A stretch of DNA of 64,000 nt from Thermoanaerobaculum sp. (GTDB taxonomy: Bacteria; Acidobacteriota; Thermoanaerobaculia; Multivoradales; UBA5704). The DNA is taken from positions 48,279 to 112,278 of the forward strand of contig JAJKHS010000160.1 of assembly GCA_021154885.1 (NCBI GenBank). The letters are read 5' to 3'. Below, piece after piece: positions 57,255-64,000 of the stretch (its first letter is position 1; every line of letters starts with the position of its first letter). The notes under the pieces were generated by a model that worked only from the letters and a program-made list of their open reading frames with translations, was not told the origin of the DNA and did no database searches. The translations under genes and the position numbers were made by a program.

Positions 57255-59428
57255 GCGCTCTCGCGGTCCTGGAGGCGCTGGTCCGCGCCTCGCTCCAGGG
57301 GGCCCTGGTCATCGGCCTCGTCTGGCTCGCCTGCCGGCTGTGCCCGCGCCTGCCGGCGTCGGTGCGATGCGGCTTGTGGTGGTTGGCATCCCTCAAGCTG
57401 CTGCTGGGGCTGATCTGGATCGCGCCGGTGCGGTTGCCGCTGTTGCCGGCCCCGGCTTTGGCCCTGTCTTCAGCGATGGTCCTTCCTCAGGGCGGGTCGA
57501 GCCCCCTGTCCGCCGTCCAGACCCGCCCCTACCCTAGGACGGAAAGTGCGACGGCAGAGCCGCCGGAGACGCGGGGATTCGTCGAGCGCGGTGCGCCGTG
57601 GCTCCTGGGCCTCTGGCTGGCCGGCCTCGCCGCGATCTCGGTCAGGTCGTGCCGCCAGCTCCGGCATACACACTGGGTAATCCGGCGCTCGGAGCCGGTG
57701 CGGGACGGGTGGGTGCGCGGCGTCTACGCGGACCTTTGCCTCCGGCTCGGGCTGCGGCGGTCTCCGGACCTGCGCGGCTCGGCGGACGTGCGGACGCCTC
57801 AGGCGATCGGGCTGCTGCGGCCGCGGGTGGTGGTGCCGCGCCCCGGCTTCGAACGGCTGTCGCCTCCCGAGGTCGCCATGACTCTCTGCCACGAGCTGCT
57901 GCACGTGCGCCGCCACGACCTGTGGCTCGGCTGGGTGCCGGCCCTGGCGCAACGCCTCTTCTTCTTCCATCCGTTGGCGGCCCTGGCCGTCCGTGAATAC
58001 GCGATCGCCCGCGAAGCGGCGTGCGACGCGGAGGTGCTCCGGGTCCTGGGGTCGGCGCCCCAGGCCTATGGGCGCCTGCTCCTCCGGTGGGGTGTGGCTC
58101 CGCGCGAGACCGGTCTCGCCGCCGCGGGCGCCTCGCCCTCGCTCGAGAACCTCAAAAGGAGACTTCAGATGTTGCAGCAGACTTCCGATAACAGGCGCCG
58201 GATCTCCGGCTGGTGGTGGGCAGCCGGGGCGGCGGCATTGGTGACGTTGATCCCAATCCGGATCGTGGCGCAGGAGCCGGTTCCTCCGGAGCCTCCGGCG
58301 GCGGTGGTGGCCCCCGAGTCCGTGGCCCCGGAGGCGCCGGAGCCGCCCGAGGCGGACGCGTCCGAGCCGGCCGTGGCCCCGGCGCCGCCCACAGGCGCAA
58401 TCCCGGACGGTGTCCGCGGAGGAATTCCCGGTGGCGTCAAGGGGGGCGTCCCCGGCGGCGTGAAGGGCGGCATTCCCGGTGGAGTCAAGGGCGGCATTCC
58501 TGGTGTGGCCCCGGTGGTCGCTGCTGTCCCAGTCCCCCGGCCCGGGGCCAGGGTGGCTCCCGTGGCAATTCCTGCTCTTCCTCCCGTGATCGCTTCCGCC
58601 CCGGCTCCCCGGCCTGGCCCGGCGCCTGTGGCCATGGCGGCTCCGGTGTTGGCCCTGCCGGCTCCGGCTCCCATGGCGAGGGTCGCCGCGGCTCCGGCCG
58701 TCCCCGCCTCTCCCCGTGGGGTGCGATCGGCGCCCCCCGCTCCTCCGGCGCCCCCGGCTCCTCCCACGCCGCCGGCTCCCCCCAAGCACGGGTCTTCCTA
58801 CGGCTATTCCTGGAGCCACCATAGCGACGGCGAGTCCTACATTTTCCTCCACGGCGACAACTCGGCCACCATGAGCGGCTCGATGTCGGATATCGACAAG
58901 GTGAAGAAGCTGCGCGGCAGCGACGGTGGGGACATCCTCTGGTTCCGTCACGGCGGCAAGGAGTACGTGGTCCGCGATGCCGCCACGCTCAAGACGGTCC
59001 GGGGTCTCTTCAAAGATCAGGAAGAGCTGGGCCGCAGGCAGGGTGAGCTGGGAGCGCAGCAGGGTAAGCTCGGCGCCCGCCAAGGCGAGCTGGGGGGGAA
59101 GCAGGGCGCGCTCGGCGCCAAGCAGGGAGCCCTGGGAGCCCAGCAGGGGGCCCTCGCCACCGACCGGGTCCGCCGCGGCGGCGATGCGGACGACCGCGAT
59201 CTCGAGCGCAAAGAAGCGGACCTCGAGCGCCAGATGAACGACCTTGGCCGCCAGCAGGAGGAGCTGGGCCGTAAACAGGAGGAGCTCGGCCGTCAGCAGG
59301 AGGCCCTGGGTCGCCAGCAGGAGGAGCTGGGCCGGCAGCAGGAGGCGGCCTCCCGCAAGGCCGAGAAAGAGCTCAAGGCACTGATCGACCGCGCCATCCA
59401 GAGTGGCGCGGCCCAGGAAGTCCTCTAG
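57251..59428 (+). CDS. M56 (BlaR1-like) peptidase with repeat-rich tail
   Basis: A 725-residue protein. Residues 1-320 are the M56 membrane part: helices at the start, the zinc motif H214-E-L-L-H218 in TLCHELLHVRRHD, the third ligand in AREAACDAEVL, and a last helix at about 322-340. The normal penicillin-sensor domain is absent. Instead there are Pro/Ala stretches, a GGIPGGVKGG-type repeat block (about residues 390-420), a small domain (SDGESYIFLHGDNSATMSGS, VKKLRGSDGGDILWFRHGGK) and a coiled coil of seven-residue LGRQQEE units. It likely senses an envelope signal other than beta-lactams and cleaves BlaI. Confidence 0.88.
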   Translation: MSALAVLEALVRASLQGALVIGLVWLACRLCPRLPASVRCGLWWLASLKLLLGLIWIAPVRLPLLPAPALALSSAMVLPQGGSSPLSAVQTRPYPRTESATAEPPETRGFVERGAPWLLGLWLAGLAAISVRSCRQLRHTHWVIRRSEPVRDGWVRGVYADLCLRLGLRRSPDLRGSADVRTPQAIGLLRPRVVVPRPGFERLSPPEVAMTLCHELLHVRRHDLWLGWVPALAQRLFFFHPLAALAVREYAIAREAACDAEVLRVLGSAPQAYGRLLLRWGVAPRETGLAAAGASPSLENLKRRLQMLQQTSDNRRRISGWWWAAGAAALVTLIPIRIVAQEPVPPEPPAAVVAPESVAPEAPEPPEADASEPAVAPAPPTGAIPDGVRGGIPGGVKGGVPGGVKGGIPGGVKGGIPGVAPVVAAVPVPRPGARVAPVAIPALPPVIASAPAPRPGPAPVAMAAPVLALPAPAPMARVAAAPAVPASPRGVRSAPPAPPAPPAPPTPPAPPKHGSSYGYSWSHHSDGESYIFLHGDNSATMSGSMSDIDKVKKLRGSDGGDILWFRHGGKEYVVRDAATLKTVRGLFKDQEELGRRQGELGAQQGKLGARQGELGGKQGALGAKQGALGAQQGALATDRVRRGGDADDRDLERKEADLERQMNDLGRQQEELGRKQEELGRQQEALGRQQEELGRQQEAASRKAEKELKALIDRAIQSGAAQEVL

Positions 59429-59450
59429 CCCCTCGCCCTCGGGTCCAAGG

Positions 59451-59485
59451 ACGGCCGCCCGGGAATCCCCCGGGCGCCGTTCTTC
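59451..59485 (+). terminator. Terminator after the M56 gene
   Basis: ACGGCCGCCCGGG (59451-59463) pairs with CCCGGGCGCCGT (59469-59480) with a single bulge and is followed by TCTT, 22 bp after the stop codon. Confidence 0.65.
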
Positions 59486-59736
59486 CCGCCCCGCCCTCAG
59501 CCCGCCCAGCCTTGCGGCACTTGCGGTTGACTTGAATCGACGATCCCCTTGGCACATTCAGGTCGGCGCTGTGGTAAGGTAGGCGGTACCCGTAGTTCAG
59601 GCGTCTTTTCAGGGTACGGCGATCGAAGTGTGCGGCCCCATGAGGGGGCCGGTAAGGTGGGTCGCCGGATGAGTTGAGCGGAATCACGTCGTCCATGTCG
59701 CCCTGCACCGGCCTCTCTCTTGCCTGTCATAGCTTG

Positions 59737-59772
59737 ACCTCCGTCCGGAGGTGTGTAAGGGGCGCGCCCCTT
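59737..59772 (+). promoter_or_regulatory. Two adjacent palindromes before the giant gene
   Basis: ACCTCCG-TC-CGGAGGT (59737-59752) and the 16-bp perfect palindrome AAGGGGCGCGCCCCTT (59757-59772) lie between a TTGACC (59734) and the start at 59790, whose Shine-Dalgarno is GAGGAGA (59776-59782). They may be operators or leader hairpins that shield the ribosome site. Confidence 0.45.
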
Positions 59773-59789
59773 GCCGAGGAGATTTTCCC

Positions 59790-62700
59790 ATGAGCTCTTG
59801 GATTCCCGCCCGAGCCAGAATCGCCGTCGCCCTTGTGCTGCTGACGATTGGCTCAGCGTCCGCAGCCTCCGCGGTGACATCGAAGTTCCAGATCCTATTG
59901 GATCTGGACAACCACACCAACACCGGCTGCGACGTGTCGGCGCTCACCGGGACCTTCAAGGGGGTCGAGCGGATCCTCACTACCACGGTGGACACCGCGC
60001 TCCTGCCGCCCCAAGTGACCAAGATCGAGGTCAGCAGTTGCATCTCGGGAAGCAGTTTCACGGCTCCGACCGACATCACTCCCGCGGGAGTCCACAAGAT
60101 CGGGGTCGGCAATGGCACAGGGGGCACGAGCGTCATCGAGACCTTCATCCCGTTGAGCATGGCCCCCCTCGACAAGCCGCCGATCGTCCGCTTGGGCGTG
60201 CTCGCCTTCGACCAAGGCGGGACCCTGCGCGACGAGATGCTGAAGGCCAAGGAGGGCAATGGGAACGGACCGCCGATCCTTCTCCAGGCGGTGTCCATCG
60301 CCGAAGTCCCGACGCTCTCGGAATGGGGGCTGATCCTCCTCAGCCTGGTGCTCGCCCTGGCAGCCGTCGTCCTGCTGCGTCGGCGCACGGCGTCGGCGCT
60401 CCTGATGGCTCTCTTGCTCCTGGGCCTGGCCGGGATCGCCTGGGCCGCAGCCGGCGACCTCGACGGCACGACTGTCGACGAATGGAATACGGACAATCTC
60501 CTAGCGACTGAGCCGACGTCGGATGCGCCCGCGGGCACCGACATCCGCGCCCTCTACGGCTTCAAGGACGCGACGGCCCTCTGGTTCCGCATCGACGCGC
60601 TGCTCCTGTTCGATGCACCGCCGACTGCCGTTGATGACACGGCGACGGTCACCGAGGATGCCGGTGCCACCGCAATCAACGTGTTGGCGAATGATACCGA
60701 CCCCGACGGTGGTCCGAAGAGCATCTCTTCGGTTACGCAGCCGGCCAACGGCACCGTGGTGATCACGGGTGGCGGGACTGGGCTGACCTACAAGCCTAAT
60801 GCGGACTACTGCAACAACCCGCCGGGCACGACTCTCGACACCTTTACCTACACGCTTGCCCCGGCCGGCCCGAACGCCACGGCCACGGTGAGGGTGACGG
60901 TGACCTGCGTGGACGATCCGCCGAAGGCGGTCAACGATTCCGCGACGGTCGCGGAAGACGACCCGGCCACGGCGGTCAACGTGCTGGCGAACGACACGGA
61001 CGTCGACGGCGGCCCGAAGAGCATCGCGTCGGTGACGCAGCCGGCCAACGGCGTGGTGGTGATCACCGGCGGCGGCACGGGCCTCACCTACAAGCCGAAT
61101 GCGAATTACTGCAACACCCCGCCGGGCACGACGCTCGACACCTTCACCTATACCTTGACCCCGGGCGGCTCGACGGCGACGGTGACGGTGTCGGTGACCT
61201 GCGTGGACGATCCGCCGGTGGCGGTCAATGATTCCGCGACGGTCACTGAGGACGACCCGGCCACGGCGATCAACGTGCTGGCGAACGACACGGACGTCGA
61301 CGGCGGCCCGAAGAGCATTGCCTCGGTGACGCAGCCGGCCAACGGCGTGGTGGCGATCACGGGGGGCGGCACGGGTCTGACGTACACGCCGAACGCGGAC
61401 TACTGCAACCAGCCGCCGGGCACGACGCCCGACACGTTCACGTACACCCTGTCGCCGGCCGGGCCCACTCCCACGGCGACGGTGTCGGTGACGGTGACCT
61501 GCGTGGACGATGCGCCGGTGGCGGTGAACGATTCCGCGACGGTGACGGAGGACGACCCGGCCACGGCGATCAACGTGCTTGCGAACGATACTGACGTCGA
61601 CGGCGGCCCGAAGAGCATCGCCTCGGTAACCCAGCCGGCCAACGGCGTAGCGGTGATCACGGGGGGCGGCACGGGCCTTACCTACGCGCCGAACGCGAAC
61701 TACTGCAACACCCCGCCAGGAACGACGCCAGACACGTTCACCTACACTCTGACTCCGGGTAGCTCGACGGCGACGGTGACGGTGACGGTCAACTGCGTCG
61801 ATGACGCGCCGGTGGCGGTCAACGACGCGGCGACGGTCGCCGAGGACTCCGGAGCCAACGCGATCGACGTGCTGGCCAATGACACAGACGTCGACGGCGG
61901 CCCGAAGAGCATCGCGTCGGTGACGCAGCCGGCCAACGGTGCGGTGGTGATCACGGGGGGCGGCACGGGGCTCACCTACGCGCCGAACGCGAACTACTGC
62001 AACACCCCGCCAGGAACGACGCCGGACACGTTCACCTACACCCTGACTCCGGGCAGCTCGACGGCGACGGTGACCGTGTCGGTGACCTGCGTGGACGACC
62101 CGCCGGTGGCGGTCAACGATGCGGCGACGGTGGTCGAGGACTCCGGCGCCAACGCGATCAACGTGTTGGCGAACGACACGGACATCGACGGCGGCCCGAA
62201 GAGCGTGGCGGCGGTGACGCAGCCGGCGAACGGCGTGGTGGTGATCACGGGGGGCGGCACGGGCCTGACCTACGCGCCGAACGCGAACTACTGCAACAGC
62301 GTCTCGGGTACGCCGGACACGTTCAATTACTCGCTGACGCCGGGCGGCTCGACGGCGACGGTGACGGTGACGGTGACCTGCGTGGACGACTCGCCGGTCC
62401 TGGACCTCGACGCCAACGACGACCAGGGGACGGGTGGGAGCGACTTCGCGGTCACCTTCACGGAAGGGGATGCGGCGAAGCTGATCGAGGATCCGGTGGA
62501 CGCCATGGTGACCGACGTGGACAGCCCGAACCTCGCGTCGCTGACGGTGACGATCACGAACCTGCTGGACACCGGCTTCGAGACGCTGTCGACCGACGTG
62601 ACGGGCACCTCGATCACGGCCAACTACGTCCCCGCCACCGGCGTGCTGACGCTGACCGGCCCGGACACGGTGGCGAACTTCCAGACAGTGCTCCGGAAGG

Positions 62701-64000
62701 TGAAGTATCAGAACACCGACGTGGATCCCGATCCGACGCCGCGCGTGATCCACTTCGTGGCCAACGACGGCAACTCGAACAGCAACACGGCGACCTCGAC
62801 GGTGACGATCGTGGCGGTGGACACCCCGCCCACGGCGGTCAACGACTCGGCGACGGTGAACGAGGACTCGGGGGCCAACGCCATCAACGTCCTGGCGAAC
62901 GACACGGACCCGGACAATGGTCCGCAGAGCATCGCGTCGGTGACGCAGCCGGCCAACGGCACGGTGGTGATCACGGGCGGCGGCACGGGCCTGACCTACG
63001 CGCCCAACGCGAACTACTGCAACAGCGTCTCGGGTACGCCGGACACGTTCACTTACACGCTGACCCCCGGCAGCTCGTCGGCGACGGTGACGGTGACGGT
63101 GACCTGCGTGGACGACAATCCGACAGCGGTGGCGGACGCGGCCACGGTCGTCGAAGACTCGGGCCCCAACGCGATCAACGTGCTGGCGAACGACACGGAT
63201 CCGGACGGCGGCCCGAAGAGCATCGCCTCGGTGACGCAGCCGGCGAACGGCGTGGTGGTGATCACGGGGGGCGGCACGGGCCTGACCTACGCACCGAACG
63301 CGAACTACTGCAACAGCGTCTCGGGTCCTGCGGACACCTTCACCTACACGCTGGCGCCGGGCGGCTCGTCGACGACGGTGACGGTGACGGTGACCTGCGT
63401 GGACGATCCGCCGGTGGCGGTGGCGGACGCGGCGACGGTCGTCGAGGATTCGGGGGCCAACGCGATCAACGTTCTGGCCAACGACACGGACGTCGACGGC
63501 GGCCCGAAGAGCGTGGCCTCGGTGACGCAGCCGGCCAATGGGGTGGTGGTGATCACTGGCGGCGGCACGGGTCTGACCTACGCGCCGAACGCGAACTACT
63601 GCAACAGCGTCTCGGGTCCTGCGGACACCTTCACCTACACGCTGGCGCCGGGTAGCTCCTCGACGACGGTGACGGTGACGGTGACCTGTGTGGACGACCC
63701 GCCGGTGGCGGTGGCGGACGCGGCGACGGTGGTCGAGGATTCGGGGGCCAACGCGATCAACGTGCTGGCCAACGACACGGACGTGGACGGTGGTCCGAAG
63801 AGCATCGCCTCGGTGACGCAGCCGGCCAACGGCGTGGTGGTGATCACGGGCGGCGGCACGGGCCTGACCTACGCGCCGAACGCGAACTACTGCAATAGCG
63901 TCTCGGGTCCTGCGGACACCTTCACCTACACGCTGACGCCGGGTAGCTCCTCGACGACGGTGACGGTGACGGTGACCTGCGTGGACGATCCGCCGGTGGC
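59790..64000 (+). CDS. Giant Ig-repeat surface protein with internal IPTL-type signal, 3' end missing
   Basis: 1403 codons are open and the gene runs off the right edge. A signal peptide (residues 1-29) precedes a domain of about 140 residues. At 172-199 lies EVPTLSEWGLILLSLVLALA plus LRRR, an IPTL-CTERM-type sorting signal normally found at protein ends; a second hydrophobic stretch follows at once (ALLMALLLLGLAGIAWA). From about residue 280 there are ten Big_9/cadherin-like repeats of 97-100 residues (AVNDSATV-ED, NVLANDTDVDGGPKSI, VTQPANG, PNANYCN, TVTVTCVDD). The DxDxDGG turn probably binds calcium, and each unit has two Cys. A different 144-residue segment interrupts after the sixth. Confidence 0.88.
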   Translation, partial: MSSWIPARARIAVALVLLTIGSASAASAVTSKFQILLDLDNHTNTGCDVSALTGTFKGVERILTTTVDTALLPPQVTKIEVSSCISGSSFTAPTDITPAGVHKIGVGNGTGGTSVIETFIPLSMAPLDKPPIVRLGVLAFDQGGTLRDEMLKAKEGNGNGPPILLQAVSIAEVPTLSEWGLILLSLVLALAAVVLLRRRTASALLMALLLLGLAGIAWAAAGDLDGTTVDEWNTDNLLATEPTSDAPAGTDIRALYGFKDATALWFRIDALLLFDAPPTAVDDTATVTEDAGATAINVLANDTDPDGGPKSISSVTQPANGTVVITGGGTGLTYKPNADYCNNPPGTTLDTFTYTLAPAGPNATATVRVTVTCVDDPPKAVNDSATVAEDDPATAVNVLANDTDVDGGPKSIASVTQPANGVVVITGGGTGLTYKPNANYCNTPPGTTLDTFTYTLTPGGSTATVTVSVTCVDDPPVAVNDSATVTEDDPATAINVLANDTDVDGGPKSIASVTQPANGVVAITGGGTGLTYTPNADYCNQPPGTTPDTFTYTLSPAGPTPTATVSVTVTCVDDAPVAVNDSATVTEDDPATAINVLANDTDVDGGPKSIASVTQPANGVAVITGGGTGLTYAPNANYCNTPPGTTPDTFTYTLTPGSSTATVTVTVNCVDDAPVAVNDAATVAEDSGANAIDVLANDTDVDGGPKSIASVTQPANGAVVITGGGTGLTYAPNANYCNTPPGTTPDTFTYTLTPGSSTATVTVSVTCVDDPPVAVNDAATVVEDSGANAINVLANDTDIDGGPKSVAAVTQPANGVVVITGGGTGLTYAPNANYCNSVSGTPDTFNYSLTPGGSTATVTVTVTCVDDSPVLDLDANDDQGTGGSDFAVTFTEGDAAKLIEDPVDAMVTDVDSPNLASLTVTITNLLDTGFETLSTDVTGTSITANYVPATGVLTLTGPDTVANFQTVLRKVKYQNTDVDPDPTPRVIHFVANDGNSNSNTATSTVTIVAVDTPPTAVNDSATVNEDSGANAINVLANDTDPDNGPQSIASVTQPANGTVVITGGGTGLTYAPNANYCNSVSGTPDTFTYTLTPGSSSATVTVTVTCVDDNPTAVADAATVVEDSGPNAINVLANDTDPDGGPKSIASVTQPANGVVVITGGGTGLTYAPNANYCNSVSGPADTFTYTLAPGGSSTTVTVTVTCVDDPPVAVADAATVVEDSGANAINVLANDTDVDGGPKSVASVTQPANGVVVITGGGTGLTYAPNANYCNSVSGPADTFTYTLAPGSSSTTVTVTVTCVDDPPVAVADAATVVEDSGANAINVLANDTDVDGGPKSIASVTQPANGVVVITGGGTGLTYAPNANYCNSVSGPADTFTYTLTPGSSSTTVTVTVTCVDDPPV
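60627..63998 (+). repeat. Ten tandem 291-300-bp repeats in the giant gene
   Basis: Units start at about 60627, 60927, 61221, 61521, 61815, 62109, 62835, 63126, 63417 and 63708, and the next would begin at 63999. The last four are each exactly 291 bp and nearly identical, pointing to recent duplication; earlier ones vary from 294 to 300 bp. A 432-bp nonrepeat segment lies between units six and seven. Confidence 0.9.

Larger units (their letters stand above)
59429..59789 (+). other. 361-bp leader region with terminator and RNA-like stems
   Basis: No gene is evident on the plus strand. After a terminator at 59451-59485 the region contains GTACCC (59586-59591) pairing with GGGTAC (59612-59617), CGGCGA (59617-59622) with TCGCCG (59662-59667), and inside the latter CGGCCCC/GGGGCCG (59633-59651). 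GGTAAGGT occurs twice (59573 and 59651). Hairpin and palindrome at 59737-59772 follow. The stems could belong to a structured leader of the giant gene, but no known riboswitch consensus was recognised. A short minus-strand frame (about 59520-59695) is an alternative reading. Confidence 0.4.

Noticed and set aside
59549..59566. Sigma-54 promoter (TTGGCAC)
   Set aside because: The -24 half matches, but the -12 TTGC element is missing at the right distance.
59520..59695. Short minus-strand frame in the leader of the giant gene
   Set aside because: It has a somewhat peptide-like sequence but no ribosome site or family; kept only as an alternative to the RNA-structure reading.
60501..62753. 750-codon leftward frame rich in His/Arg repeats
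   Set aside because: It mirrors the Ig-repeat gene in antisense; the repeat sense (NDTDVDGG, PNANYCN) is on the plus strand.

Overview
The window is high-GC bacterial chromosome that best fits Acidobacteriota, probably a Thermoanaerobaculia/Holophagae-like lineage. Support comes from an outer-membrane repertoire (FadL and OprO/P-type porins), a von Willebrand protein of the type common in Acidobacteriota, a short zf-HC2 protein with the EEHPSPEKLRRF start seen in that phylum, and an IPTL-type sorting motif. This is inference from gene content; no rRNA or phylogenetic marker set is present. Gene density is high and stop/start overlaps (ATGA) are frequent, so many small operons can be read directly. 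Several start codons lie only 6-7 nt after a good -10 hexamer, suggesting leaderless or near-leaderless transcripts.

Layout. 1-3.7 kb: leftward operon of an SRPBCC membrane protein, a zinc alcohol dehydrogenase, a short-chain dehydrogenase and a truncated Rossmann protein. 3.8-11.8 kb: hicBA toxin-antitoxin, a two-domain RNase H, smpB, a YbjN-like protein, FadL porin plus GDSL lipase, and a TPR/VWA pair. 11.8-22.4 kb: TipA-type MerR regulator with its own operator, amidohydrolase, ABC-F ATPase, an orphan low-GC cassette, a PBP1b-type peptidoglycan synthase, a second SGNH hydrolase, a secreted Cys-rich orphan and a vapBC module. 22.6-31.1 kb: UvrA paralogue, MauE/thioredoxin pair, LuxC acyl-CoA reductase and LuxE acyl-protein synthetase without luciferase, a frameshifted glyoxalase, a second hicBA and a 2[4Fe-4S] ferredoxin. 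31.2-37.3 kb: an ECF sigma/anti-sigma/periplasmic sensor operon, a 21-bp tandem array, and treZ plus a glycogen-debranching-type enzyme. 37.5-43.8 kb: zf-HC2 protein, HtrA-like protease, and an orphan CheR-PAS / hybrid kinase / CheB signalling operon starting beside a C13 tract. 43.8-49 kb: degraded toxin-antitoxin-like islet, alpha-glucan phosphorylase, a coiled-coil nuclease-like protein and two secreted proteins. 49-54.9 kb: ParA-like ATPase, OprO/P porin and a complete ABC importer. 54.9-64 kb: double alpha/beta hydrolase, BlaI/M56 (BlaR1-like) pair with twin operators, and a giant Ig-repeat surface protein running off the right end.

Functional links: TreZ, the debranching-type enzyme and the phosphorylase point to storage alpha-glucan and trehalose turnover. 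LuxC/LuxE with the nearby ferredoxin point to fatty-acid activation and reduction to aldehyde for a non-luminescent purpose. FadL plus a secreted GDSL esterase suggests lipid hydrolysis followed by fatty-acid uptake. Four toxin-antitoxin-type loci, two frameshifted genes and several intergenic repeat families mark the accessory parts. The most unusual items are the tandem RNase H with a dead second domain, the intergenic repeat families (9-bp iterons, a 29-bp-arm palindrome found twice more or less intact, the 21-bp array), the split LuxC/LuxE locus, the frameshifted toxin-antitoxin-like islet, and the Ig-repeat protein with an internal IPTL-type sorting signal.
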